A DNA stretch of 64,000 bases from Haloarcula rubra (GCF_019599465.1 NZ_RKLR01000004.1:186001-250000); one strand, 5' to 3'; shown: positions 1 through 7,200, counted from the stretch's first letter. Numbers and translations: made by a program. The notes: generated by a model from the letters alone, not told the origin.

Positions 1-824
1 TCTGGGATGTCTGGAGGTTGATCCAGCTGATAGGCTGCGGCGGCACTCAGTCGCCATGACGGTGCATCGCCATGTACTGCCTGCCCGTTCGTCACCGATT
101 GAATAAACGTCCGGATCTCCTGCTGGAACTCAGTATCCCGCTCTTCGGCTATTTGAACTGGTGATTGGGGACGGTCCGGCCGTTTTGTGCCGCGGTTGAT
201 GACGTACGTTCGTGCAAACGCCAGTCGGAGGTGTTCCGGCCCGTTCAACAGATACAGCGGTAGTGAGAGCGGAGTCTCGCTGCTTTTCACGCCCTTCGGA
301 GCGCCCAATGCATACAACAGACGGCCCAGCACGCTTGCATCCGTCGCTGGGCGGAGTTCGGTTGCCCGTCCGTCGTCGGCCTCGCGAAACGCCACAGAAC
401 CGGTTCCGATTCGATCCAATGCTTCGGTGGCTACGCTTCTCGTCTCGTCCGTCACTGTCAACGCCGGGACCCAGTTATCGTTGATACTCCCGCCGCTGAA
501 GATCCAGGCGACGAGGACGTTCAACGTCTGGAGGGTAGGTGAGTCCCAGTCGAGATTAAACCAGCCGTTGCGCTGGGCTTTCTGCATCCCACGGACTGCA
601 TCCGGACGGCCGTCGCCGTCGACCCACGACCGGATTCGGCTTCGTGGCAGGTTCAATGCTGACGCGACGGCGGTCGACCCTTTGTTCGGGTTCTTCGCCG
701 TGTACTTCGTGACTTCGTGATACTGGCGGACGAGTTCGACTGGTGTGGCCTCGCTACTCGTCTTGTAGGTCTCGATGAAGGCCTGTATGAGAGTGTCTGT
801 GTCAGGTGGGTGCGATACAGGCAT
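1..824 (-). CDS. Partial hypothetical protein, possible LAGLIDADG-like DNA-binding protein
   Basis: An uninterrupted minus-strand reading frame starts at ATG 824 and runs off the left edge, giving about 274 residues without a stop. The N-terminal 75 residues contain a helical segment (STAVASALNLPRSRIRSW) that reads like a helix-turn-helix. Further in, segments such as GRLLYALGAPKG and LPLYLLNGPEHLRLAFARTY recall homing-endonuclease-type (LAGLIDADG-like) folds, but no canonical LAGLIDADG motif is visible. I do not recognise the family. It may be a DNA-binding protein or inactive endonuclease relative in an accessory region. The coding call rests on the open frame and haloarchaeal codon bias; function is unknown. 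Confidence 0.7.
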   Translation of the reverse strand, partial: MPVSHPPDTDTLIQAFIETYKTSSEATPVELVRQYHEVTKYTAKNPNKGSTAVASALNLPRSRIRSWVDGDGRPDAVRGMQKAQRNGWFNLDWDSPTLQTLNVLVAWIFSGGSINDNWVPALTVTDETRSVATEALDRIGTGSVAFREADDGRATELRPATDASVLGRLLYALGAPKGVKSSETPLSLPLYLLNGPEHLRLAFARTYVINRGTKRPDRPQSPVQIAEERDTEFQQEIRTFIQSVTNGQAVHGDAPSWRLSAAAAYQLDQPPDIP

Positions 825-874
825 CTGATAGCGTTGTTCTGAAGCGGGAACGCGAGGTAGAAAGCTGTTAGTGC

Positions 875-1348
875 TTAGGCGTCCGGACCGGACCACTCTG
901 CGAGCGTCGCCGAATTGTCGCCCTGTTCCGATCGGTACGTGACCCTGACGTTTGCCTGGTCGAAGTTGCTCCCGTCCTGTTCGATTGTTACCGAGGCGCC
1001 AGCAGAGATTTCGCTGCCGTCACCGTATGCGTCGAATTGGTCCCACGTAGCTGAACTCACTGGGCCAGATAAGCCGGTCCCGTCGAAATCTTCATTGGAA
1101 ATTACAGTGAGGGTCTGCGCCTCGATAGTGTCACCACCGTCATGCGTGATATCCAACTGTGGCGTACCGGAGCTATCGTAGTCGAAGCTGAAGCTCGCCT
1201 GTGGGGCTGTATTGCTGACCTGGTCGCCCAGACCGAGAACGAATGTTGCAATCACGGCCGCGAGGATCACGGTGATCGCGACCATGAGGATTACGCCTAT
1301 GACGGGTGAGACACCCTGGTCGTCGGAGAGTAGTTTGCGAATTTCCAT
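875..1348 (-). CDS. Type IV pilin-like protein
   Basis: This 157-residue protein begins with a short charged leader followed by [19 protein letters not shown], the class III signal and hydrophobic domain of haloarchaeal type IV pilins (Pilin_N family). A prepilin peptidase of the PibD type would cut before the hydrophobic stretch, which then packs into the filament core. The rest is an acidic, Thr/Ser-rich beta domain typical of surface-exposed pilin heads. A paralogue with nearly the same N-terminus lies divergently at 1678. No pilB or pilC assembly genes are nearby, so the subunit probably relies on assembly machinery encoded elsewhere. Its role in adhesion is inferred from the family. Confidence 0.9.
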   Translation of the reverse strand: MEIRKLLSDDQGVSPVIGVILMVAITVILAAVIATFVLGLGDQVSNTAPQASFSFDYDSSGTPQLDITHDGGDTIEAQTLTVISNEDFDGTGLSGPVSSATWDQFDAYGDGSEISAGASVTIEQDGSNFDQANVRVTYRSEQGDNSATLAEWSGPDA

Positions 1349-1379
1349 TGTTGTTCAACGGAAAGCCGGCGACAGAGTT

Positions 1380-1397
1380 TTGTTAGTTCCCTAACAA
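1380..1397. promoter_or_regulatory. Inverted repeat upstream of pilin gene
   Basis: TTGTTAG and CTAACAA form perfect 7-base arms separated by TTCC, about 30 bases upstream of the pilin start at 1348. The distance places it over the expected leaderless promoter, so it may be an operator. No binding protein is known. The rest of the 329-base gap between the divergent pilins (1349-1677) is AT-rich and holds no convincing gene. Confidence 0.45.
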
Positions 1398-1637
1398 CCA
1401 CTGTTTGCTGTTGGGTGGTTCTGTCCACTCGACTTTCTCGTAGTATCCAAGTTAGTAGCCACATACTTAAACCCATCACGGTGATTACAGAGTCTGAGAA
1501 CGCCCACCGTTTCAAATGCCTGATAATCGGAGCGGTGCATTATTCGGACATATCAGGGTCTAAGAGTGGATTTCAACTCAGTCTTGAAGCGATGAAATCC
1601 AGACTTGAAAATGGGAAATTGCCGAACGGTAGTATAT

Positions 1638-1646
1638 CTTTATAAC
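1638..1646 (+). promoter_or_regulatory. TATA-like promoter of second pilin gene
   Basis: CTTTATAAC lies about 35 bases before the preferred ATG at 1678. This fits an archaeal TATA box with transcription starting a few bases before the start codon. It also argues for 1678 over the in-frame ATG at 1657, which would lie upstream of the predicted transcript start. Confidence 0.5.
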
Positions 1647-1677
1647 ATTCGATATTATGGTAGTTTACGTACAACCT

Positions 1678-2139
1678 ATGGACCTGAAAGCACTGATTAA
1701 CGACGACGATGCGGTTTCGCCTGTCATAGGCGTGATCCTCATGGTCGCCATCACCGTCATCCTCGCGGCCGTGATCGCGTCCTTCGTCCTTGGACTCGGA
1801 GACCAAGCACAGCAGACAACGCCTCAGGCGAGCTTCAGTTTCGACTACGAATCAAGTTCTCACAGCTTAGGCGGGACGACCTACGATGGATATCTTGATG
1901 TAACTCACGATGGAGGCGATTCCATCTCAATAGACGAAGTGTATATCCGTGGTAGTGGTTCCAACACTACTGATTCATGGGCGAACATCGGAAGTTCAAC
2001 CTCAACGAATAGTGAAGTGGCTGCTGGAAACTCACTCACGCTTTCGACTCAAAACGACTACAACATTCGAGTCGTCTACCAATCACAAGAAGGCGATAAT
2101 TCCGCAACCCTCGGTCAAGACAGCGGCCCTGAAGCATAG
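1678..2139 (+). CDS. Type IV pilin-like protein
   Basis: The 153-residue product starts MDLKALINDDDAVSPVIG, collinear with its paralogue at 875-1348, and continues into the same hydrophobic helix ending near FVLGLGD. The start at 1678 was chosen over ATG 1657 because it matches the paralogue leader length and the upstream TATA box. The C-terminal domain is acidic, rich in Ser/Thr/Gly, and diverges from the paralogue except for a shared QASFSFDY segment and an EGDNSATL-type ending. It is expected to be processed by a PibD-type peptidase and exported as a pilus or adhesin subunit. The pair looks like a duplication that was then inverted. Confidence 0.88.
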   Translation: MDLKALINDDDAVSPVIGVILMVAITVILAAVIASFVLGLGDQAQQTTPQASFSFDYESSSHSLGGTTYDGYLDVTHDGGDSISIDEVYIRGSGSNTTDSWANIGSSTSTNSEVAAGNSLTLSTQNDYNIRVVYQSQEGDNSATLGQDSGPEA

Positions 2140-2224
2140 CTAAGACGTTCAATCCTATTTTTAACACGCAAGTCACACACTCAGCAGTCGCTGAAGTATC
2201 ACTTTCACTCCGGACGTGGCTCAC

Positions 2225-2233
2225 TTTTTAATA
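2225..2233 (+). promoter_or_regulatory. TATA-like promoter of orc1/cdc6 gene
   Basis: TTTTTAATA is centred about 31 bases before ATG 2260, the spacing expected for a leaderless haloarchaeal transcript. There is no purine-rich ribosome-binding sequence before the ATG. Confidence 0.5.
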
Positions 2234-2259
2234 CGCATCTGGCAACCAGTCGGAATGTA

Positions 2260-3270
2260 ATGATCACCGACGCCCGTGCTATCGATCCCGAGTACGTACC
2301 TCGTGACCTCCACCACCGCGAAGGTCAGATAGATCATCTTTCGTCGATACTCGCGCCATCGTCGCTCGAATATGCAGAGGATATCTGTATCTTCGGCCCC
2401 TCTGGCGCTGGCAAGACGACCGTCACGAAGTACACGCTCGGCCAGCTCGAGCGCGAGATGGTGGACCTCCGGTGGGGCTACGTGAACTGCCTCCGTGACA
2501 ACTCCGCCGGCGCGGTCGTCCATGCCTTCGCCCGCGACGTCGGTGTCGGCGCGGATCTCCGGTCGGAAGGGACGCCGACGTCGACGGTCATCCGACGCCT
2601 TCGAGACCGCGACCAGCAGTTCATCGCCGTCCTCGACGAGGTCGCCGTGATCGATGAGGAACCACTGCTGGCGTTGTACGAAATCCCGAACGTCTCGCTC
2701 ATCTGTATCACGACTGCTGAAACGGAGTGGTTGAACTCGCTGGATCAAGCCGCCGCATCACGGATGCAAAGCGCTGCCACTGTCCGACTGGAGAAGTACA
2801 GCCACTCGGAACTGGTCGACATTCTCGACGCCCGTATCGTCCACGGGCTAATCTCCTCTCGCGTCGCCGATGGTGCGATCGAACACATCGCCGACCTTGC
2901 GGCTGGCGACGCCCGGGACGGTGTCGCACTTCTCCGGCGGGCAGCGCTTCACGTCGAAAGCAATGAGATGGGTGAGCTGACTCCGGAGGTCGTCGACGCG
3001 GTCGCGGACGACGCCGAACAGGATATCCACCAGCGTCGTGTCCGGTCGCTAGGGACGCATCAGCGGCTGCTGTTTCGCATCATCGACGAGGCGGGCGAAA
3101 TCGACGGCGGGACGCTTCACGCTCGATACGAAGAGCGGGCAGACTCGCCAAAATCCCAGTCGTCACGGAGTCGGTATCTCCGGCACCTCGAACGGTACGA
3201 CCTTATCGAATCCGAGGGGTCGACCCGAAATCGGTGCTACCGCTCGGTCTCGACTTTTACCCAATCGTAG
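2260..3270 (+). CDS. cdc6: Orc1/Cdc6-type AAA+ replication initiator
   Basis: The 336-residue protein has a Walker A motif (GPSGAGKTT, residues 46-54), Walker B (FIAVLDEV, 121-128), a sensor-like ITTAE segment, and a C-terminal winged-helix region from about residue 265. The opening PEYVPRDLHHREGQ is the usual Orc1/Cdc6 N-terminal signature. These proteins bind origin repeats and load the MCM helicase. It is somewhat shorter than main chromosomal Orc1 proteins (about 400 residues), like the accessory copies found on plasmids and integrated elements. Short direct repeats follow its 3' end. Whether it initiates replication here or is an island passenger cannot be told from sequence. Confidence 0.9.
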   Translation: MITDARAIDPEYVPRDLHHREGQIDHLSSILAPSSLEYAEDICIFGPSGAGKTTVTKYTLGQLEREMVDLRWGYVNCLRDNSAGAVVHAFARDVGVGADLRSEGTPTSTVIRRLRDRDQQFIAVLDEVAVIDEEPLLALYEIPNVSLICITTAETEWLNSLDQAAASRMQSAATVRLEKYSHSELVDILDARIVHGLISSRVADGAIEHIADLAAGDARDGVALLRRAALHVESNEMGELTPEVVDAVADDAEQDIHQRRVRSLGTHQRLLFRIIDEAGEIDGGTLHARYEERADSPKSQSSRSRYLRHLERYDLIESEGSTRNRCYRSVSTFTQS

Positions 3271-3319
3271 AATCGCCAGAGGGCGGTTCTTTTACCCACT
3301 TTCACCCATCATTTACCCA
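3255..3319. repeat. Cluster of four TTTACCCA-type direct repeats
   Basis: Four near-identical copies lie across the end of the orc1/cdc6 gene: TTTTACCCA at 3255 and 3290, TTTCACCCA at 3300 and ATTTACCCA at 3311. The last three are 10-11 bases apart, one DNA helical turn. The sequence does not match the haloarchaeal origin recognition box as I remember it. A related CTTTACCCCA occurs at 4211. The cluster could be a protein-binding array tied to the initiator gene or a chance T/C-rich run. Confidence 0.45.
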
Positions 3320-3439
3320 TTCGTTCTCCCTCTCAAACTCGGCCGTGTCAGTCCAGATTACGCATCCAGTCGCTCGAAATAGCACTTTCGCCCACGCGTC
3401 CGCCCCAGCGCTTTTACGAGGGGTTTCCTCGACCCGGAT

Positions 3440-3709
3440 ATGTCACGTGCAACGACGCCAGACCGCATCGAGCGCGAGAAAGTCGAGGGCAAGCAGGCGA
3501 CAGCGTACTTCTACCACACCGACCCCGACTACACCGCGCGCATCGAGGTCGAGCGCGAGGAGCGCTGGGAGTTCGGCATCGACGACAAGGCCGTCGCGAC
3601 GCTGCTGACGACGACCGACGTGGCTGACGACCTCCTCGTGGAGCCGGATATCCCCGAATGGCTGGTTGAGTCGCTGCACGGGTTCGGCATCGAGGAGGTT
3701 GAGGCGTGA
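3440..3709 (+). CDS. Small acidic hypothetical protein
   Basis: This 89-residue ORF from ATG 3440 has the acidic composition and codon use of haloarchaeal genes. The product mixes predicted beta segments (ATAYFYHTDPDYTARIEVE, WEFGIDDKAVATLLTTT) with a helical C-terminus. No signal peptide, membrane segment or cysteine is present. I do not recognise a function. It stands alone between the initiator gene and the repressor-like gene, and small proteins of this kind are common cargo of haloarchaeal mobile elements. Confidence 0.6.
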   Translation: MSRATTPDRIEREKVEGKQATAYFYHTDPDYTARIEVEREERWEFGIDDKAVATLLTTTDVADDLLVEPDIPEWLVESLHGFGIEEVEA

Positions 3710-3843
3710 GGATGGCAGGAAAACGGCCGTCGGCAGTGGGGGGTGGGGATGTCGGTGGGGTTCGTCGCCGACGGCCTGTTTCGACACCGACAGCCGCTCT
3801 TGAAAAACGTAGCGGAGTGGTCTATTCGAGAGTCCTGTGGAAT

Positions 3844-4131
3844 CTATTCGTTTGGATCAGGCTCTTCCCGGAGATCGGCCTCGCCACGGAGGTAGGCCTT
3901 CCCTTTCTCTGTGATTGCGAAGTATCTCCCCTCACCGGGAAGTACTCGAATAAGTTCCGCAGATTCAAGCTTTGGGACGCGACGAGTGACGGTCTTATAC
4001 GAGATTTCAATCCCTCGATCCTCGAAATTGTTAGCAATCCCGCGAAGATTGTGACCGGCACCAGTATCATCCAGAAATTCAAGGATGACATCGTCGCTTC
4101 CGGTCATCCACGGTGCTCGGTGCCGAGACAT
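3844..4131 (-). CDS. PhiH1-repressor-like winged-helix regulator
   Basis: The product, read from ATG 4131, is 95 residues and opens MSRHRAPWMTGSDDVILEFL. This matches the haloarchaeal family named after the phage PhiH1 repressor. A winged helix follows, with a recognition-helix region (ISYKTVTRRVPKLESAELI) and a wing ending in YFAITEKGKAYL. A longer in-frame start at 4200 was rejected because it would translate through the adjacent operator-like palindromes. The gene faces small zinc-ribbon genes and an integrase, so it probably represses its own promoter and perhaps the divergent cargo. The family assignment is good; target and inducer are inferred. Confidence 0.85.
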   Translation of the reverse strand: MSRHRAPWMTGSDDVILEFLDDTGAGHNLRGIANNFEDRGIEISYKTVTRRVPKLESAELIRVLPGEGRYFAITEKGKAYLRGEADLREEPDPNE

Positions 4132-4172
4132 AGAATCTTGGCCGAAGAGCCAGCTAAAACAATCTTCGGTGC

Positions 4173-4208
4173 TAGACACACTGTCCTTTCTATTAGACAT
4201 AGTGTCTA
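4173..4208. promoter_or_regulatory. Two tandem palindromic operators for the divergent repressor
   Basis: TAGACA-N3-TGTCTA is a perfect inverted repeat at 4194-4208. A second copy with one changed arm, TAGACA-N3-TGTCCT, lies at 4173-4187. Their starts are exactly 21 bases apart, two helical turns, so two dimers could bind side by side on one face. The sites sit 42-77 bases upstream of the repressor-like gene at 4131 and before the divergent zinc-ribbon genes. Confidence 0.65.
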
Positions 4209-4353
4209 TTCTTTACCCCAAATACTAATAGTAATGGCCAATCATTTGGACACACAGGTCGGCGCGACGCTCCTTCGGGGGTCGTACTCTCGTGAAAACG
4301 GATGCGACGCCGTGTCACCAGCACGGGCGTCGCGTCGGTCTACCTCAGACCGT

Positions 4354-4575
4354 ATGACTATCAACGAAACGGGGCTTGAAAAACGCCCCGCACGGTTCAC
4401 GACAGAGTCGATTGATAACCGAGCGGTTTCCAGTCCGTATCCATCGACTAGGGGCTACTGTCCGATCTGTGGCGAGCCCATCGATGGATTCGACGCCGAC
4501 GGGCGCACAACCATTACCCTGTGTGGCCACAGCGCCGCTGAGCGAACGCGAGACGAGATTTTGGAGTCAGCATGA
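4354..4575 (+). CDS. Small zinc-finger protein
   Basis: From ATG 4354 the product is 73 residues with a CPIC motif followed by a CGH, a possible single zinc site in the C-terminal half. An in-frame ATG at 4234 would add 40 residues, but the only TATA-like sequence (around 4221-4230) is too close to 4234 for that start to be transcribed, and the added segment is less gene-like. The stop overlaps the next ATG (ATGA), so the two genes are translationally coupled. Proteins with one or two CxxC knuckles are typical small cargo of haloarchaeal viruses and integrative elements. Specific function is unknown. Confidence 0.6.
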   Translation: MTINETGLEKRPARFTTESIDNRAVSSPYPSTRGYCPICGEPIDGFDADGRTTITLCGHSAAERTRDEILESA

Positions 4576-5015
4576 CTAGGAACACTTCGATAGAGGCGCG
4601 TAGCGACGACGAACTAGAGACCGTGCTGGCGTGCCCGGAGTGCGATACGACAGGTATCCGATCGACGGTTCGAGACACGACCGAGCACGGCTACGCGTGT
4701 CGACACTGTGGCGCGACGTTCGACGTGCCGGTCGAGCGCCAACCGTACGACCAGTCCGGTCTGCCCGGCGTCGCCGGCCGACTGGACCGGATGGACCCCG
4801 ACGACGTCGACGACCAGATGGTCACCGACGGCGGGCAAGAGCTGGTCATTGTCTCGTCGTCGGCCGGCCGCCGAGGGAACACGACGTACCACCGGAGCGA
4901 CCAGTGTGGGTACGTCCAGCGGATGGCTAAGACGACCGAGAAACCACTGGCCGCACTCGCTGGTCACTACGATCCGTGTTCGAGTTGTGCGGTCGGCGAC
5001 GTCGACGAGGAGTAG
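4572..5015 (+). CDS. Zinc-ribbon protein of unknown function
   Basis: This 147-residue protein overlaps the preceding gene by four bases. Residues around 20-45 form a classic zinc ribbon (CPECDTTGIRSTVRD then CRHCGATF). The C-terminal part holds His and Cys residues (YHRSDQCGYVQ and CSSC) that may form a second metal site. A ribbon followed by a His/Cys-rich tail suggests nucleic-acid binding, but I cannot name the family. It is codirectional with the integrase about 200 bases downstream and probably belongs to the same mobile element. Confidence 0.72.
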   Translation: MTRNTSIEARSDDELETVLACPECDTTGIRSTVRDTTEHGYACRHCGATFDVPVERQPYDQSGLPGVAGRLDRMDPDDVDDQMVTDGGQELVIVSSSAGRRGNTTYHRSDQCGYVQRMAKTTEKPLAALAGHYDPCSSCAVGDVDEE

Positions 5016-5055
5016 CGAAACGTCGGTTTCGGCGGTTCGGGCCCACAGGTGGCAG

Positions 5056-5080
5056 CTCGGTTCGAGTCCGAGCGGGTCCC
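5056..5080 (+). other. tRNA T-arm/acceptor-like sequence, candidate attachment-site remnant
   Basis: CTCGG-TTCGAGT-CCGAG folds into a perfect five-pair stem with a seven-base loop that satisfies the T-loop consensus. It is followed by CGGGTCC plus one base, the right length for a 3' acceptor strand. No matching 5' acceptor (GGACCCG) or anticodon arm was found upstream, so this is not a full tRNA. Such 3' fragments are what tyrosine recombinases leave after integrating into tRNA genes, and an integrase starts 137 bases downstream. A chance match is possible. Confidence 0.35.
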
Positions 5081-5082
5081 TC

Positions 5083-5128
5083 GACAGCGAGCGCGTGTCA
5101 GCTTGGAACCCTGGTCGCGCTCGCTGTC
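5083..5128. repeat. Perfect 13-bp inverted repeat upstream of integrase
   Basis: GACAGCGAGCGCG (5083-5095) is repeated as its exact reverse complement at 5116-5128, with 20 bases between. It lies between the tRNA-like fragment and the integrase start. It could be a recombinase arm- or core-binding site pair, a transcription terminator hairpin or an integrase operator. Confidence 0.6.
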
Positions 5129-5216
5129 ACGCAGAGAGACCCATGTACACAATCACAGACTACCGACACGAAACTGTCGGAGCGAAAAGCTGGGACAGCA
5201 GAGGAGGTTTCAAGTC

Positions 5217-6395
5217 GTGACCGACGGCGATGACGAGGATGTCGAGGAGCTCCTCGACGAGATGAGAGACATGCTGGGCGAGGACGACCTTGACAGCACA
5301 CCTCCTAACGAGGCCTTCGACCTCTGGATACAACAACAGGATAGGGCAGAGTCAACTCTCCAATCCTACCAGTACCGTGTCAAGCCGTTCCTGGAGTTCC
5401 TGACCGAGAAGGGTATCGACGACCTGAGTGAGCTGACAACGCGAGATGTCAAGGAGTTCGAGGCCCGGCGTTGGAACTCAGATCTCCAGCGGACGACAAT
5501 AAACAACCAGTTCGGGACGCTACGGCAGTTCCTCAAGTACTGCCGAGATCTGAATGCGGTGTCGGATGATGTCGTTGCAGCACTGGATGTTCCAGACTTG
5601 TCGAAGGAACAGCGCGTCAATACGGTAAAACTGGTTACGGACCGGGCTCAGGAGATTATCGAGAATCTGGACCGGTATCGGTATGCCTCACGTGAGCACG
5701 TTCTGACGTTGCTACTCTGGCGTACGACAGCTCGTATCGGGACGCTCCAGTCACTGGATCTGGACGACGTCTACCTAGATGATGAGGATCGTGAGAGGCT
5801 CCGAGCGGAGTTAGAGGGCGACGGATACGCCCCGCACGTCGTCGAGAACATCCTCAACGAGTCGTCATTACCGTTTCTCTTCCCGCGACACCGTCCTGAG
5901 AGTGAGACGCCGTTGAAGAACAAGGAGGATGGCGAGCGCGTCATCAATATCGCGGACTGGGTGGCTGAGGTCATCCAGGGCTACATACAGGTGAACCGTG
6001 ACGAGGTGACCGACGACTACGGACGGGAGCCGCTGCTGACTTCACAGAAGGGATCGGGACGACTGTCGAAGTCGGCGATGCGGAACTGGATTTACATCTT
6101 GACTCAACCCTGTGAGTTCGGTGGCCCGTGTCCGCACGACCGCGATCCGGAAGAGTGTGAGGCTCGCGAGCACGGTCACGGCTCGAAGTGTCCGAGTTCA
6201 CGGAGCCCGCATAAGATTCGAACTGGCGCGATTACGCATCACAGAGACCACGGCTGGCCGGTTCCAGCCATTTCGGAGAAGGCGAATACGAGTGAGAAGC
6301 TCATCGAGGGAGTGTACGACCAGCCGGAGCAGCTGGTCCGTGGCGCTTCTCGGCGTGAGCATCTTGACAAACTGGACGATTCGGACGAACCTTGA
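5217..6395 (+). CDS. Tyrosine recombinase (phage-type integrase)
   Basis: From GTG 5217 the product is 392 residues. The start is preceded by GAGGAGG nine bases upstream and removes an unlikely Arg-rich extension. An N-terminal SAM-like core-binding domain (about 30-125) precedes the catalytic domain. Catalytic residues are visible: Arg173 (TARIGTLQSL), His332 and Arg335 (PHKIR), a His/Trp site near HHRDHGW, and Tyr367 (EGVYDQ). Four cysteines at about 299, 305, 314 and 325 make a zinc-finger-like insertion just before the HxxR motif. The enzyme cuts and rejoins attachment sites to move an element in or out of the chromosome. All key residues remain, so it may be active. Confidence 0.92.
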   Translation: MTDGDDEDVEELLDEMRDMLGEDDLDSTPPNEAFDLWIQQQDRAESTLQSYQYRVKPFLEFLTEKGIDDLSELTTRDVKEFEARRWNSDLQRTTINNQFGTLRQFLKYCRDLNAVSDDVVAALDVPDLSKEQRVNTVKLVTDRAQEIIENLDRYRYASREHVLTLLLWRTTARIGTLQSLDLDDVYLDDEDRERLRAELEGDGYAPHVVENILNESSLPFLFPRHRPESETPLKNKEDGERVINIADWVAEVIQGYIQVNRDEVTDDYGREPLLTSQKGSGRLSKSAMRNWIYILTQPCEFGGPCPHDRDPEECEAREHGHGSKCPSSRSPHKIRTGAITHHRDHGWPVPAISEKANTSEKLIEGVYDQPEQLVRGASRREHLDKLDDSDEP

Positions 6396-6647
6396 TCATG
6401 ATACTGGCATTCGGAACGGGTAGTTTTGGATGGGATTCGCTAGACAGCAAGCCAATGAACTCGGCGGTCCCACTCCAACTTATACGACAGCGGCGCCGTG
6501 TCCGCTGTCTCGTTCCTCAGCCGGGTAGCACGAGCAGTCTCGTTCGCACCGGTGCAAGACGCGACAGTACACGACCCACGGAACTGCCGTCGTCACCGAC
6601 GCGACGACGGTCACACGACTCGCGTCAGCGGTCGCTCGGTACCGGAT

Positions 6648-6890
6648 TCAGCTCCGCGTCAGTTGAATCAGGCCCTGTTTCAGCGCCGCCTCGAACCGTT
6701 CGTCTAGGCGCATGGACTCCCAGCCGTCGGGCAGTTCCTCGGCGGGCAGCGACTCCAGCGAGTCGACGAGCGAGCGGTGGAGAAAGCGGCCGTTCTGCCC
6801 GCACTCGTCACAGGTCCGGATGATGGACCGAATCTGGAACGGGCGGGTGACCGTCGTTTGGCAGTTCGAACAGACGTACGTCTCGGACAC
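6648..6890 (-). CDS. Conserved haloarchaeal zinc-ribbon protein
   Basis: The 80-residue product from GTG 6890 opens SETYVCSNCQTTV and later has CDECGQNGRFLH, forming a four-cysteine ribbon. The tail FLHRSLVDSLESLP and DERFEAALKQGLI is recognisable as a small conserved haloarchaeal family. An earlier GTG at 6911 would add seven residues. The protein is probably a nucleic-acid-binding or adaptor ribbon. It lies between the integrase and the duplicated ilvD end, on the strand of ilvD, so it may be a chromosomal gene beside the element rather than cargo. Confidence 0.75.
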   Translation of the reverse strand: MSETYVCSNCQTTVTRPFQIRSIIRTCDECGQNGRFLHRSLVDSLESLPAEELPDGWESMRLDERFEAALKQGLIQLTRS

Positions 6891-7012
6891 GAGACACTGT
6901 ACTACCCCCACCCAGTCGTATGTTACGTCTCACGGTCCGGCCGTCGATTCGGCCGGCACGGACCGCCGCTCGGTACTGTACTGCCGATAGACCGAGCGAG
7001 AGCGACGCGTTC

Positions 7013-7090
7013 GGTCGCTCCCGTCTCAGTCCCACTTCGCACCGGGGTTGGTCACGGCGCCGTTGGCGGCCGACCCGAAGTCACGGTAGT
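7013..7090. repeat. Displaced copy of the ilvD 3' end
   Basis: This 78-base segment matches 7201-7278 at 75 of 78 positions, with changes at 7050, 7083 and 7088. Read on the minus strand it encodes the last residues of IlvD ([19 protein letters not shown]) and the stop, plus 13 bases beyond it. Two of the three differences are synonymous. It is detached from any ilvD reading frame. Confidence 0.9.
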
Positions 7091-7200
7091 CCACCTTTTT
7101 CGTCGTTGGGTGCGCTCACGGTGTTCGCGCACCACGCCTCGAAAAACGTGGGCGAAAACGACGGGACGCTCACTCAGTTCGCGTCCCGTGGAATCGGTCG

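Noticed and set aside
1500-1660. CRISPR-like repeats in the AT-rich gap between the pilins
   Set aside because: No repeat of 23 bases or more recurs at regular spacing; only short AT-rich similarity is seen.
3844-4200. Longer start at 4200 for the PhiH1-like repressor
   Set aside because: It would make the operator palindrome part of the coding region and lacks family similarity before the MSRHRAPW start.
4234-4353. N-terminal extension of the small zinc-finger gene from ATG 4234
   Set aside because: Its only TATA-like sequence is too close to the ATG, and the extra 40 residues are not gene-like. The start at 4354 is preferred but not proven.
5016-5080. A complete tRNA gene near 5020-5080
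   Set aside because: Only a T-arm and acceptor-length tail fit; no 5' acceptor partner, D-arm or anticodon stem could be found.
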